A stretch of DNA of 64,000 nucleotides from Foliimonas ilicis (GTDB lineage: Bacteria > Pseudomonadota > Alphaproteobacteria > Rhizobiales > Rhizobiaceae): the NCBI RefSeq assembly GCF_039939195.1, contig NZ_JBDUUH010000018.1:1-64000 (forward strand), written 5' to 3'. Shown piece after piece: positions 1-8,998 of the stretch. The notes beneath the pieces are model-generated. The model was not told the DNA's origin and searched no databases. It worked only from the letters and a program-made list of their open reading frames with translations. The position numbers were made by a program, and so were the translations under genes. The first letter of the stretch is position 1. The number at the start of each line of letters is the position of its first letter.

Positions 1-126
1 TTCATCGAAACCCACAACGAGAACCCCACCCCATACAAGTGGGTCAAATCCGCTGACCAGATCCTCGCGTCGGTCAAGCGCTTCTGCCAGAAGACAATGA
101 ACCGAACTTCAGATTCAGGTGACTAG
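1..126 (+). CDS. IS630-family transposase, C-terminal fragment cut by the window edge
   Basis: The reading frame opens at base 1 and runs 41 codons to TAG at 124-126. The visible end (FIETHNENPTPYKWVKSA then DQILASVKRFC) matches the conserved tail of IS630-family DDE transposases, where a threonine/histidine-rich strand precedes KWVKSAD and a final helix. Only the last part of the protein is inside the window, so its integrity cannot be judged. It is a different subtype from the IS630 remnant at 53261-53845. Its position at the end of the decayed catabolic operon fits with IS activity having eroded that end. Confidence 0.75.
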   Translation, partial: FIETHNENPTPYKWVKSADQILASVKRFCQKTMNRTSDSGD

Positions 127-244
127 GGGTTCACTCCACTTCGGATCAGCTTCTATTGGAAACCGACACAAATGCGAATTTCAATTCATGTAGGAGCCTT
201 TCCATCGCGGACATTATTCGCAATCGTAAATGGCTGAGTGGAAC

Positions 245-572
245 TTAATCGCTACCCAAAAGACCACTTATCGAGAATCCCCCGTCGAGAACCAACACTC
301 GTGCAGTCATGTAACTGGAGCTCCGCTCATCGAGCAGGAAGAGTGCGGCGCCGGCCATTTCCGAGGGACGGCCGTAACGCTTCATTGGGACCCGCGAGCA
401 CTAGAGTCGTCTCAATTGGGCCAGGAGCGATCGCGTTGACCCTAACGCCGTGCGTAGCAAACTCCACGGCCATGATCTGCGTCATCATCAGCATTCCTGC
501 TTTCGAGGAACCGTATGCAACCCGACTGACGCTCGCACGGATTCCGGAAATGGAAGCGATGCGCCATCTATC
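245..572 (-). pseudogene. Short-chain dehydrogenase (SDR) C-terminal remnant, frameshifted
   Basis: On the minus strand one frame reads an SDR segment with SISGIR, the catalytic-type YGSSKAGM (Tyr-x-x-x-Lys) and RVNAIAPGPIETT, all classic for the second half of the fold. That frame is lost near 370-400, and another frame continues with EMAGAALFLLDE, SSYMTARVLVLDGGF and a stop at 245-247. Known SDRs carry these blocks in this order, so at least one frameshift or small deletion separates them. The NAD-binding N-terminal half is missing. Upstream, the remnant joins a TIM-barrel gene fragment without a normal start. It is not expected to be functional. Confidence 0.75.
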
Positions 573-800
573 AGCGCCTGAATGGCGGATGCACTCTCAC
601 CTGACCAGTCGTTGAAGGGATAGACTTCGCTCAATCCCAACAGTCTAAAACCGCGCTCACGCGCCATCGCTCCTGCCTCTGCCGGAGCGATACCGTCGAA
701 CAGGGGGCGACCGAGATCGTTGCGCGGTTCGACGCCCAGACAGCCAAGCACTTGCGCCAAGTTCAGGAACGCCTCGTAGGACAGTGCGGTGCGGTCTTTT
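566..800 (-). pseudogene. Xylose-isomerase-like TIM-barrel protein, N-terminal remnant
   Basis: Just after iolB the minus strand encodes LSYEAFLNLAQVLGCLGVEP, then RNDLGRPLFDGI, RERGFRLLGLSEVYPFNDWS and AIQALIDGA. This is the first quarter of a sugar-phosphate isomerase/epimerase of the kind found in rhizobial inositol clusters. There is no start codon with a ribosome site before it, and the frame runs into an SDR remnant in another frame, so both ends are lost. It would have been the gene following iolB in the operon and a fourth TIM-barrel gene of the cluster. The fusion point lies near 566-572. Confidence 0.65.
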
Positions 801-818
801 GATTGAGCGCTCTTTTGA

Positions 819-1628
819 TCACTTCGCGTCACGCTCCATGATCCACTCGACTTCCGGCGCTGGAATGAAGCGCCATTTGCGCAACGGCCCGGCCATGACG
901 TTGAGATAATACATTTCGAAGCCGTAAGGTGCACCACACGGATGATGACCGCGGGGAACGAGAACCACGTCGCCGTCCTTGACCGCCATTGTTTCATCGA
1001 GTCGGCCGTCATCGGTATAAACCCGCTGAATTCCAAAGCCGGATGCCGGATTGAGGCGATGATAGTAGGTTTCCTCAAGATAGGTTATCCGCGGAAAATC
1101 GTCCTCATCGTGTCGGTGGCTTGGATAGGATGACCAGTGCCCTGCCGGGGTGAACACTTCCGTCACGAGAAGGCTATCGCAATAGTCCTCGTTCTCCATG
1201 GAGATGTTGTTGATGTGGCGGGTGTTGGTGCCCTTGCCGCGCTCCGTCAGCGAAATCCCGTCGGGACCGATCCGGCGGGCGGGATGATCCCCCTTTCCCG
1301 GCGCTGAGCAGACTGCAATCGTGCAGTCGGTCACGGCAGTCGCGCGCCAACTGGAATCGTTGGGTATATAAAGGCAATGGGGTGGAGTCTTTTTGAAGAC
1401 ATTCATCCGCTCTCCGAGGACGCCCCAATCCTTTCCTGCCCCTTGCAAATCGGCTTTACCCTCAACCATGACGATGATCACTTCGCGGTCGCCGGTCGCT
1501 TCTCCGACCCTTTCCCCTGACCGCAGACAATAGAGAGAGAAACCGACATAGCGCCAGCCGGCCGATTGCGGCGTGATCTCATGGACTTTACCATGGTTTC
1601 CGAACGGTTTGCGGAGAAGATCTGCCAT
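819..1628 (-). CDS. iolB: 5-deoxy-glucuronate isomerase (IolB)
   Basis: The 269-residue protein has the usual IolB length and cupin character. It converts 5-deoxy-D-glucuronate to 2-deoxy-5-keto-D-gluconate in cytoplasmic myo-inositol breakdown. Recognisable blocks include VTEVFTPAGHWSSYPSHRHD, a histidine-rich metal-binding stretch, and YLEETYYHRLNPASGFGIQR, which is strongly diagnostic, followed by VPRGHHPCGAPYGFEMYYLN. It lies 11 bp after iolD and on the same strand, so it is co-transcribed. Its substrate is the product of iolD and its product is the substrate of iolC. It is the last intact gene of the operon; only pseudogene pieces follow. Confidence 0.95.
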   Translation of the reverse strand: MADLLRKPFGNHGKVHEITPQSAGWRYVGFSLYCLRSGERVGEATGDREVIIVMVEGKADLQGAGKDWGVLGERMNVFKKTPPHCLYIPNDSSWRATAVTDCTIAVCSAPGKGDHPARRIGPDGISLTERGKGTNTRHINNISMENEDYCDSLLVTEVFTPAGHWSSYPSHRHDEDDFPRITYLEETYYHRLNPASGFGIQRVYTDDGRLDETMAVKDGDVVLVPRGHHPCGAPYGFEMYYLNVMAGPLRKWRFIPAPEVEWIMERDAK

Positions 1629-1639
1629 ATCAATTTTCC

Positions 1640-3478
1640 TCAGTTGAAGGTCCGCTGCTCGCGCGCATTCTGGTTATAATGCTCGCGGGCGCGTTCCAGC
1701 CGTTCCGGACCGCCGGCTTGCGGCACTGCGACGTCCCACCAATACCCCCCTGCCCCAGTGCCTTGACCGGCATCCGTGTCGATCACGATAACCGTCGGCT
1801 TGGTACGCGAGCGGGCCTCAACGATCTTCTTCTCGAGTTCGGCGATATTAGCGGCCTTTTCCGCATGGGCTCCCATTGATCGGGCGTGGCCGACGAAGTC
1901 GATCTCCGGCATCTCTTCGATGTTGCTGTCCTTGTACATGTTGTTGAATTCGGCGCCGCCCGTTTCGATCTGCAGGCGGTTGATGCAGCCGTAGCCGCGG
2001 TTATCGGTGAGAACCACGGTAAAGGGCACACGCCGCATCACGGCTGTTGCCAGTTCGGAATTGGCCATCATATAGGACCCGTCGCCAACGAAGCAGATGA
2101 CTTCCTTGTCGGGTGCAGCGAGCTTAATACCCATGGCACCGGCCACCTCATAGCCCATGCAAGAATAGCCATATTCCATATGATAGCCCCCCTTGGCGGA
2201 CTGCCAGAGGATTTGCAGCGCGCCGGGCATGGTTCCGGCCGCACACATGACAACGGTGTCCGCGGTCGAAACCCGCTGAACGGCCCCAATGACCTGCGCA
2301 TCGGTCGGGAGATGGTTGGTCAAACCGGCGTCAGGTGCGGCAGTAACGTCTTTCACGGCTTGGTGCCACCGGGTTCGGGAGCCCGCGTCGAACTCGGCGG
2401 CTTTATGATCCGAAAGCAACGCTGTCAGTTTCTCCAGTGTCACGCGAGCGTCGCCCACGACCGGCGTAGCACCGTGCTTTGTCGCATCGTAGCCATGAAG
2501 GTTGATCGAGATGAGTTTACGGCCACCGTTCTTAAAGAGCGCCCAGGATCCCGTCGTGAAATCCTGAAACCGCGTTCCGACGCCAATGACGAGGTCCGCG
2601 TTTTCGCATAGGAGATTGGCGCATTGCGAGCCGGTGACCCCCGGAGATCCGAAATTTAATTCGTCGGCCCAGGCATTTCCCCCCTTGCCGGCCTGTGTTT
2701 CAACGAAAGGAATGTTGTGCTTTCTGGAGAAGGCCGACAGGGTATCTTCAGCATCAGAATAAAGAACGCCGCCGCCTGAAACGATAACCGGGTTTTTTGC
2801 GGCACGGATCAGGGCCGCAACATCTTCCACTTCGCCCGGATCGGGCTCAGGGCGGCGGATGCGCCAGACCTTCGGCTCGAAGAAGCTTTCTGGATAATCG
2901 AAGGCGTCAGCCTGCACGTCCTGGCAGAAGGCCAGGCAGACCGGCCCGCAATTGGCTGGATCGGTCATCACCGATAGCGCTCGTGGCAGCGCCGTCAGCA
3001 GGTGTTCCGGTCTCGCGATACGATCGAAATACCGGACGACCGGCTTGAACGCATCGTTGACGCTGATCGTACCATCATCAAAATCCTCGATCTGCTGCAG
3101 AACAGGATCGGGCCGGCGATTGGCAAAGACATCGCCGGGGATGAACAGCACGGGCAAACGGTTGACATGCGCAAGTGCTGCCGCCGTGATCAGGTTGGTC
3201 GCCCCCGGCCCGATCGACGATGTCACAGCATGAGCGCGCTTGCGTCGTTTCGTTTTGGCGTATGCGATAGCGGCATGCGCCATCGTCTGTTCGTTCTGGC
3301 CGCGCCATGTCGGCAGGGCATCGCCAATGCCGTGGAGCGCTTCGCCAAGACCCGCCACGTTCCCGTGGCCAAAGATCGCCCAGATGCCCTCGATGAAGCG
3401 CTCGCTCTCTTCCGTCATCTGTACCGATAGCCACTTCACAAGCGCCTGTGCTGCGGTAAGCCTGATTGTGTTTGTCAT
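1640..3478 (-). CDS. iolD: 3D-(3,5/4)-trihydroxycyclohexane-1,2-dione hydrolase (IolD)
   Basis: This 612-residue thiamine-diphosphate enzyme opens the ring of the diketone made from inosose, giving 5-deoxy-glucuronate. The N-terminal pyrimidine-binding domain has FGHGNVAGLGEAL and SIGPGATNLITAAALAHVNR. The middle domain holds VIVSGGGVLYSDAE, and the C-terminal domain has the ThDP/Mg motif starting at GDGSYMMANSELATAV and ending at DN. Length and block order are those of IolD rather than acetolactate synthase. The start codon overlaps the iolC stop by 4 bases (ATGA), indicating translational coupling in the order iolC, iolD, iolB. Confidence 0.95.
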   Translation of the reverse strand: MTNTIRLTAAQALVKWLSVQMTEESERFIEGIWAIFGHGNVAGLGEALHGIGDALPTWRGQNEQTMAHAAIAYAKTKRRKRAHAVTSSIGPGATNLITAAALAHVNRLPVLFIPGDVFANRRPDPVLQQIEDFDDGTISVNDAFKPVVRYFDRIARPEHLLTALPRALSVMTDPANCGPVCLAFCQDVQADAFDYPESFFEPKVWRIRRPEPDPGEVEDVAALIRAAKNPVIVSGGGVLYSDAEDTLSAFSRKHNIPFVETQAGKGGNAWADELNFGSPGVTGSQCANLLCENADLVIGVGTRFQDFTTGSWALFKNGGRKLISINLHGYDATKHGATPVVGDARVTLEKLTALLSDHKAAEFDAGSRTRWHQAVKDVTAAPDAGLTNHLPTDAQVIGAVQRVSTADTVVMCAAGTMPGALQILWQSAKGGYHMEYGYSCMGYEVAGAMGIKLAAPDKEVICFVGDGSYMMANSELATAVMRRVPFTVVLTDNRGYGCINRLQIETGGAEFNNMYKDSNIEEMPEIDFVGHARSMGAHAEKAANIAELEKKIVEARSRTKPTVIVIDTDAGQGTGAGGYWWDVAVPQAGGPERLERAREHYNQNAREQRTFN

Positions 3479-5397
3479 GCTGCTTTCTCCCGCGCGGATG
3501 CCCGCGCCTTATCCCAGATCGATGCCAGGCGGCCATAACGCTTCGCCATCTCCTCGATGGCAGCCGCGTCTTCGATTTCGTTCTTCATCCAGGCGCGCGC
3601 GACGTCGCCGAAAATCGTTCGTCCGACGGCAAATCCACGGACGAGCTCAAAACTTGCTGCCACCTCGAAGCTGGCGGCAAGTTCCGCTTCCGGTGCATCG
3701 AGACCAAGCACGACGATCCCGCGCGTATGGCGGTCATTCTTTTCGATGGCCGCAATCGTCTTTGACCATGCCGCGGGCGGCGTCATCGGTTCCAGCTTCC
3801 ACCAGTCAGGGAACACACCGATGTCGTAGAACTGCTGAATGAGGATCGCCGAGGTGTCGTCATCGACCGGCCCCACTTTCGATGGAATGATCTCCAGCAG
3901 GAATTCGAGATTGTTGCGTCGGGATGCCTCGAACAGCCGTTTGACGGTGGCCTCATGGTCGGCGCGGATTGCCGCATCGTCGTCGGGATGACAAAAGCAC
4001 AGCACCTTGACGACATTGTCGCGCGCCCATTCGTTTAAAGCTCCGTAGTCGCTTCCAAGTTCCGGCTCCAGCGTCAGCGGACGCGATCCTGGCCATTCGC
4101 ACGGCCGCCCAATCCAAAGGCCGCTTCCCGAGGCGGCGTGCAGCGCCTTCCGGCCGATGCGGTTGTCGCAAAGAATGCCGTAGCCGCGGCGTCCGGCCTG
4201 GACCTGAACCGCGACTTGAACGCAGAGTTCCTTGAAGGCGCCACCACGCTCCAGGGTGTAGCCCGGCATCTGCTCAAGCTGGATGCGATGATCGAAGGCG
4301 AATATCCGATAGTCCCGCCAATCTTCGCCGTGATTGCGATGACGATTTGTCGACCAGTGGATCTGCTCAAGTTCGGCGTCGTTTCTCAGATCCGCTCGCT
4401 GGATCCCATGTCTCAGGAAGAATTCCAGCTCCGTCAGCGACGGATAGGCCGGCGTGCAGCCGTGCCGTGATACGGCGAATGCGCCACAGGCGTTTGCATA
4501 TTTGAGGGCGGTCGACCACCCTTCCCGATCGAGCCAGCCCTTCAGCAGGCCGGAGAAAAAACCGTCGCCCGCACCAAGGACGTTGAAGACCTCGATCGGA
4601 AACCCTTCGCCCGAAATGCCATCGTCGGGATTGTCGGGTATGTCGCCCTCAAACGCGACGGCTCCCTTGGCTCCGCGCTTCAGGACGAGCGTGGCGGCAG
4701 ACACGGCACGGACGGCGCGCAATGCTGCGATCGTGTCGGTCGTGCCGCCGGCGATGTGAAACTCCGCTTCGGTTCCGACGATCAGGTCAAAGAAGTGCAG
4801 ATTTGACTGCAGTTTTGCCGTGACGATCTGACTGGCGACAAAGCGGCTTTCACCATCTCCATGCCCGGCCACGCCCCAGAGGTTGGGGCGGTAGTCGATG
4901 TCGAGCGCCGTTTTGGCACCACTGTCACGTGCGAAGCCAAGAGCCTTCAGAACGGCAGCCTCAGTTCGCGGGTTCGACAAATGCGTGCCTGTCACAACGA
5001 TGGCACGGGCCGAGGCGATATAGTCTTGCCGGATGTCGGCCTCGGAAAGCGCCATGTCGGCGCAATTCTCGCGATAGAAGATCAGTGGAAACGTGTCCTC
5101 GTCGCGAATGCCGAGCAGAACCAGTGCGGTCAACCGGTCCGGGTCGGTGACAACGCCACCAACGTCCACGCCCTCCCTGACCAGCTGTTCGCGGATGAAG
5201 CGGCCCATGTGTTCATCGCCAACACGGGTGATCAGCCCGGATTTGAGGCCGAGCCGCGCTGCACCACAGGCGATGTTTGTCGGGGATCCGCCGATATACT
5301 TGTTGAACGAGCCCATATCCTCAAGTCGGCCCCCGATCTGGAGGCCGTAAAGATCGACGGATGACCGGCCGATGGTGATGACGTCGAGTGGTTTCAT
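3475..5397 (-). CDS. iolC: Fused 5-dehydro-2-deoxygluconokinase with C-terminal DUF2090 domain (IolC type)
   Basis: Residues 1 to about 325 form a PfkB/ribokinase-fold kinase: IGRSSVDLYG at the start, GGSPTNIACGAARLGLKSG in the sugar-binding lid, and the VLGAGDGFFSGLLKGWL signature carrying the catalytic Asp. It phosphorylates 2-deoxy-5-keto-gluconate. Residues of about 340-640 form the DUF2090 domain, which has a TIM-barrel aldolase look (for example EIIPSKVG and GIVVLGLDAPEAELAAS). It may cleave the phosphorylated product, taking the place of a separate IolJ aldolase. The fused 640-aa form is typical of alphaproteobacteria. It lies 15 bp after the TIM-barrel gene upstream. Confidence 0.92.
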   Translation of the reverse strand: MKPLDVITIGRSSVDLYGLQIGGRLEDMGSFNKYIGGSPTNIACGAARLGLKSGLITRVGDEHMGRFIREQLVREGVDVGGVVTDPDRLTALVLLGIRDEDTFPLIFYRENCADMALSEADIRQDYIASARAIVVTGTHLSNPRTEAAVLKALGFARDSGAKTALDIDYRPNLWGVAGHGDGESRFVASQIVTAKLQSNLHFFDLIVGTEAEFHIAGGTTDTIAALRAVRAVSAATLVLKRGAKGAVAFEGDIPDNPDDGISGEGFPIEVFNVLGAGDGFFSGLLKGWLDREGWSTALKYANACGAFAVSRHGCTPAYPSLTELEFFLRHGIQRADLRNDAELEQIHWSTNRHRNHGEDWRDYRIFAFDHRIQLEQMPGYTLERGGAFKELCVQVAVQVQAGRRGYGILCDNRIGRKALHAASGSGLWIGRPCEWPGSRPLTLEPELGSDYGALNEWARDNVVKVLCFCHPDDDAAIRADHEATVKRLFEASRRNNLEFLLEIIPSKVGPVDDDTSAILIQQFYDIGVFPDWWKLEPMTPPAAWSKTIAAIEKNDRHTRGIVVLGLDAPEAELAASFEVAASFELVRGFAVGRTIFGDVARAWMKNEIEDAAAIEEMAKRYGRLASIWDKARASAREKAA

Positions 5398-5412
5398 TTC
5401 AAAACTCCCTGC

Positions 5413-6342
5413 TCAGAATCCGGCGCGCGCCAGAAAGGCCCGGCTGGCGGCCAGATCATCCAGAATGCTGCCGGTGTTGCGCGGATCGCGCTCTTGTTCG
5501 ATGGTGATATAGCCGCCGTAACCGAGTTCGGTGAGAAGCGCTCGGACGGACTGATAGTCTATGGAGCCACGGCCAATCGGGCACGTGACACCCTTGGCGC
5601 AGGCATCGAAGAAACGGATGTGCTCTTCCATGACCTGCGCATAAATCTCGGCGTTGATATCCTTGAAATGGATATAGTCGACCCGATCCCAATATTTTCG
5701 AAGCGTGGCGGAGGGATCCATGCCGGAATAAGCCATATGCCCGGTATCCAGGCACAACCCCGCGAGATCGACCGGGATGTCGTCGACGACACGCTGGAGC
5801 TCGTCAGCGAATTCGATATATCCGCCCGCATGTGGATGGATCACCGCGCGCACCGCGTACTCGTCGCGCGCCAGCGTCGCGATCGCACGGATATTGTCGA
5901 TCATGCCGTGCCAGGATTTGTCATCAAGGCGCGGAGCCCGCTCGAAATGGCCGGCGGTGAAGTCGCGCACCTCATGGCCCCAATCCATCACGGTGAGATA
6001 GGGTGCTGCATAGCGCTGACCCGGATGGGCCTCAGGCTTGGGTAGCCGTGTGATCAGCACGCAAATCTCATCGGTCTGTCGCAAAAGATTGTCGTGGTTT
6101 GCCGGGGAGACGAGGTCATCGAAAATCGTGCCTGCAACGATTTTCAGGCCGCGCTTGTCCAGCGCGTTGGAGACGCGAAACAGATCGAGCGGCAGGTAAC
6201 CGTAGGGTCCAAGCTCCAGCCCTCCAAATCCGGCCGCCTGCGCCTCATCCAGCACCTTTTCCCAGGCGGGGAGGTGCGGATTTTTGACATCATCGACACC
6301 CCAGCAGCAAGGCGCGGTGGTTATGGTGATCGGGTTGGCCAT
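5413..6342 (-). CDS. Xylose-isomerase-like TIM-barrel protein, candidate inosose dehydratase
   Basis: This 309-aa AP-endonuclease-2/xylose-isomerase-like barrel contains the family's metal-ligand strands: VIHPHAGGYIEF (His pair), LCLDTGHMAYSG (Asp-x-Gly-His), YIHFKDIN and ITIEQERDP with the last-strand Glu. These are the features of IolE/IolI-type enzymes, which dehydrate or isomerise keto-inositols. It does not carry the usual IolE opening (GTNPIGWSNDD), so the exact reaction is open. In this operon, with iolB, iolC and iolD present, a dehydratase is the missing step, and this is a reasonable candidate. Its start shares one base with the stop of the monooxygenase gene. Confidence 0.8.
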   Translation of the reverse strand: MANPITITTAPCCWGVDDVKNPHLPAWEKVLDEAQAAGFGGLELGPYGYLPLDLFRVSNALDKRGLKIVAGTIFDDLVSPANHDNLLRQTDEICVLITRLPKPEAHPGQRYAAPYLTVMDWGHEVRDFTAGHFERAPRLDDKSWHGMIDNIRAIATLARDEYAVRAVIHPHAGGYIEFADELQRVVDDIPVDLAGLCLDTGHMAYSGMDPSATLRKYWDRVDYIHFKDINAEIYAQVMEEHIRFFDACAKGVTCPIGRGSIDYQSVRALLTELGYGGYITIEQERDPRNTGSILDDLAASRAFLARAGF

Positions 6343-6635
6343 CAGGTCCCTGCCGTGATTGTCTCGAAGGTAAACGACCGGTGGAAGGGTTCGTAAAATT
6401 CGAGGAAACGTTGCGTGTGGTCTTTGAGCAGGTGCTCAGCGTATGCCTGCTCATCTTGCCAGGCTTCGATGAACACCAGCCGGTCTGGATTGTCCGTGCA
6501 GGTGAAGCAGTCGAATGAGAGACATCCGTCTTCAGCTCTCGTTGCCAATTGGATCTCAGGGGCGCGGGCGAGAATTTCGTCCCGCGTCCCCGGTACAAGC
6601 TCGATCGTGACGATGAACTTGTACGGCTCTGTCAT
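6342..6635 (-). CDS. Small ABM-domain monooxygenase (YgiN-like)
   Basis: This is a 97-residue protein starting at MTEPYKFIVTIELVPG. An upstream in-frame extension exists, but this ATG overlaps the preceding gene's stop by 4 bases, and the family begins here. The antibiotic-biosynthesis-monooxygenase ferredoxin-like fold is seen in RAEDGCLSFDCF, DRLVFIEAWQDEQAYAEHL and HTQRFLEFY. Such proteins act as cofactor-free quinol or aldehyde oxidases, or as small accessory dimers. It is embedded between two TIM-barrel genes and coupled to both, so it belongs to the catabolic pathway. Its substrate there is unknown. Confidence 0.85.
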   Translation of the reverse strand: MTEPYKFIVTIELVPGTRDEILARAPEIQLATRAEDGCLSFDCFTCTDNPDRLVFIEAWQDEQAYAEHLLKDHTQRFLEFYEPFHRSFTFETITAGT

Positions 6636-7573
6636 CGGCTGATCGTTGCCTGAAGCGCGTCGATCGACGACTGAATGCCGGCGACGGTCGACATCGTAAA
6701 GTCTTCCATCTCGAGGCTGACCCAGCCGTTGTAGCCAACCATGCGGACGACGGAGAAGAATTCCTTCCACCATTGTAGATCATGGCCCGCGCCAACGGCG
6801 ACATAGTTCCACGTGCGGTTGGCGACATCAGTGACGTCCTTCAGCTCCAGAAGGCCGTTGACGTCCGCCAGTCCACGCTCGATGCGGGTATCTTTGCCGT
6901 GGCAATGATGGATGGCGTTGCCGAGCGCGCGTGCAGACGCAATCGGATCGGCGCCCTTCCAGAAAAGGTGGCTAGGGTCGAGGTTCATACCGACGCTCGG
7001 GCCGACCTCGTTGCGCAGGCGAAACAGCGTTTCGGGGTTCCAGACAAGCATGGCCGAGAAGTTTTCGAGCGCGAACTTCTCCACGCCGACTTCCTTGGCG
7101 AGCTTCACCAGTTCGTGCCACAGCGGAAACGCACGATCCTCCCACTGGTAGCGATCGCGCTCCGGCATCTCGTCCGGCCAGCTCTTGGTATAGACGAGCC
7201 AGTTGGGAACCATATCGCCGGGAGCAGCTTCCGGCAGTCCGGACATCGTGACGATGGTCTTAATGCCGATTTCGCCGGCAAGACGGATCGTCTCTTCCAT
7301 TTCCTTGCGATGGCGCTTGCCCATGTCGCCCGGATCGAGAGGGTTGGCCGAGCAATTCAGCGCCGCGATCTCCAGACCCCGGGCCTCGATCTCCTTGAGT
7401 TTCGTCTTCAGAAGGCCCTTGTCGGCCAGCAGCTCGTCGGCACGAAAGTGTGGGGCGCGTGACCAGCCGCCCCCGGTCATTTCGATGCCCTCGACGCCGA
7501 GCTTGACGCATTTGTCGAGCATGTCCGTAAAGGATAGGTCGCCCATGACGTCGGTGCAGATTGATAGTTTCAT
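6632..7573 (-). CDS. Sugar-phosphate isomerase/epimerase-family TIM-barrel protein
   Basis: A 313-aa xylose-isomerase-like barrel starting MKLSICTDVMGDLSF. Metal/substrate strands visible are VEKFALENFSAML (Glu), VGMNLDPSHLFWKG (Asp-Pro-Ser-His), IHHCHGKDTRIE (His-Gly-Lys-Asp) and GWVSLEMEDF (final Glu). The HGKDTR stretch is typical of a subgroup of hydroxypyruvate- or keto-sugar isomerases in rhizobial inositol and polyol clusters. It starts 75 bp after the Gfo/Idh stop and overlaps the monooxygenase start by 4 bases. Its partner is probably the keto-product of the dehydrogenase upstream. The precise reaction cannot be assigned from sequence. Confidence 0.82.
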   Translation of the reverse strand: MKLSICTDVMGDLSFTDMLDKCVKLGVEGIEMTGGGWSRAPHFRADELLADKGLLKTKLKEIEARGLEIAALNCSANPLDPGDMGKRHRKEMEETIRLAGEIGIKTIVTMSGLPEAAPGDMVPNWLVYTKSWPDEMPERDRYQWEDRAFPLWHELVKLAKEVGVEKFALENFSAMLVWNPETLFRLRNEVGPSVGMNLDPSHLFWKGADPIASARALGNAIHHCHGKDTRIERGLADVNGLLELKDVTDVANRTWNYVAVGAGHDLQWWKEFFSVVRMVGYNGWVSLEMEDFTMSTVAGIQSSIDALQATISR

Positions 7574-7648
7574 GGCATTCTTCCTGTTGATAGGTGGCGG
7601 GGACGCGCGCTTGGGAGATGGCAGAGCGTCGGCGCGTCCCCGAGTCAG

Positions 7649-8821
7649 TTATTTAAAATCAACCCAGGCAGAGCCGGCATCCGCGGAGTGGACGCAGTTC
7701 TCCAGCCAGCGCACGCCTTCGGTGCCAGCCTTGATGCCCGGATAGTGATGTGGCTTCAGGAAGGCTTCATCGCCCCGTTTCTTGGCGTCGATGGCCTGAG
7801 CGATCCAAAGGTAGATGTTCGACCAGCTGTCGCCGAGCCCTTCGGTGTGCAGCGCGCCCATGCGGTCCACCGCAAGGCTCTCTTCTTCAAGGTAGGGCAT
7901 GCCGTGGTGCAAGATTCGGTTTGGTTCGCCCTGCACGTCATAGAACAGCTGGTCGGGATGGCTGTCAGACCATTCGATGGACGCCTTGGATCCGACAAAG
8001 CGATAACGCTGAGAGCCCATGTTGCCGGCGTTAACGGAAGACACCCAAAGACGGCCACGAGCACCGTTGTCATAGTGCATCAGGACGGTCGCATGATCTT
8101 CCAGTGGTGCGCGCGTCGGGATGAACGCCTTGCGGTCGCAAAGCAGCTTCTCGATCTTCAGGTGCGGCAAGACCACTTCGGAGAGGTAATAGAGATGGGT
8201 GCCGATGTCACCGAGGACGAAGGTCGGGCCTGCGGTCTTCGGGTTGGTGCGCCACTTCAGCGCTTCCCCGGCGCCAACATCGTCACCGGCATTAAAGCCG
8301 TGGGTGTATTGCATGTCGACAATGCGGATCTCACCCAGCAGGCCCTTGGCAACCATGGCCGCCATCTGATGGACGAGCGGATGACCGGTAAAGCCGTAGG
8401 TGACACCGACGATAAGGCCCTTCTCGTCGGCAAGCTTCTCGATTTCCTCGCATTCGGCGACCGTGAAGAATAGCGGCTTTTCGCAAACGACGTGGATACC
8501 AGCTTCAAGGCACGCCTTGGTGATTTCGTAATGCGTGAAATTCGGCGTCGCGATCGAAACGACCTCGACGCCGTCTTCGCGCGCGGTCTCCTTGGTGATC
8601 AGCTCCTTGTAGTCGTCATAGCAACGGTCCGCTTCCACACCGAGATTAACGCCAAAGTCGCGACCCCGAGCAGCATCGAGGTCGAACGCGCCGGCTATCA
8701 GGCGATAGGTGCCGTCGCGCAATGCGCCGGTGCGGTGCTTGTAACCCACCTGCCCTGTCCGGCCGCCACCGACCATACCCCAACGCAGAGGCCGTTCTAT
8801 TTTCTTTTCACCATTGATCAT
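7649..8821 (-). CDS. Gfo/Idh/MocA-family NAD(P)-dependent oxidoreductase
   Basis: This 390-aa dehydrogenase likely oxidises an inositol or related cyclitol/sugar hydroxyl. The nucleotide-binding turn is WGMVGGGRTGQVGYKHR, followed by VSIATPNFTHYEIT and the family's VVCEKPLFF (EKP) motif. The C-terminal domain has DIGTHLYYLSEVVLPHLKI. An upstream in-frame ATG at 8860 would add 13 residues. I prefer the ATG at 8821 because GGAGGAG lies 8 bases before it. MocA, from rhizopine (inosamine) breakdown, is a founding member of the family, and this gene sits in an iol context, so a cyclitol substrate is likely but not proven. Confidence 0.88.
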   Translation of the reverse strand: MINGEKKIERPLRWGMVGGGRTGQVGYKHRTGALRDGTYRLIAGAFDLDAARGRDFGVNLGVEADRCYDDYKELITKETAREDGVEVVSIATPNFTHYEITKACLEAGIHVVCEKPLFFTVAECEEIEKLADEKGLIVGVTYGFTGHPLVHQMAAMVAKGLLGEIRIVDMQYTHGFNAGDDVGAGEALKWRTNPKTAGPTFVLGDIGTHLYYLSEVVLPHLKIEKLLCDRKAFIPTRAPLEDHATVLMHYDNGARGRLWVSSVNAGNMGSQRYRFVGSKASIEWSDSHPDQLFYDVQGEPNRILHHGMPYLEEESLAVDRMGALHTEGLGDSWSNIYLWIAQAIDAKKRGDEAFLKPHHYPGIKAGTEGVRWLENCVHSADAGSAWVDFK

Positions 8822-8961
8822 CTCATATCTCCTCCGGCCCTTTGCCGGTGTTTGTGGCAAAGCTTCGCCGTCCGGCGGTAGGGACCCGGCGCCGCTTAAA
8901 ACGTCTCTTTGAATGTGCGCGCTTGCACGCGTGGCTGCTTTGGTGACCGGCCTGCTCTACG

Positions 8962-8998
8962 AAAAAAGCAGCCCGGTGATTGCGCTGTCTCGGGCTAC
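8962..8998 (-). terminator. Rho-independent terminator inside the catabolic operon
   Basis: On the minus strand AGCCCG and CGGGCT form a stem (extendable by a G-U and a G-C pair) around a 15-base loop, followed immediately by six T residues at 8962-8967. The stem overlaps the stop codon of the IolH-like gene. It should cut off or attenuate transcription from the transporter/iolH half before the dehydrogenase gene, which has 140 bp of its own leader and a strong ribosome site. The operon may therefore be read as two units. Confidence 0.7.

Noticed and set aside
238..615. 125-codon plus-strand frame at the left edge
   Set aside because: It is the antisense of the SDR remnant, whose conserved blocks are on the minus strand.
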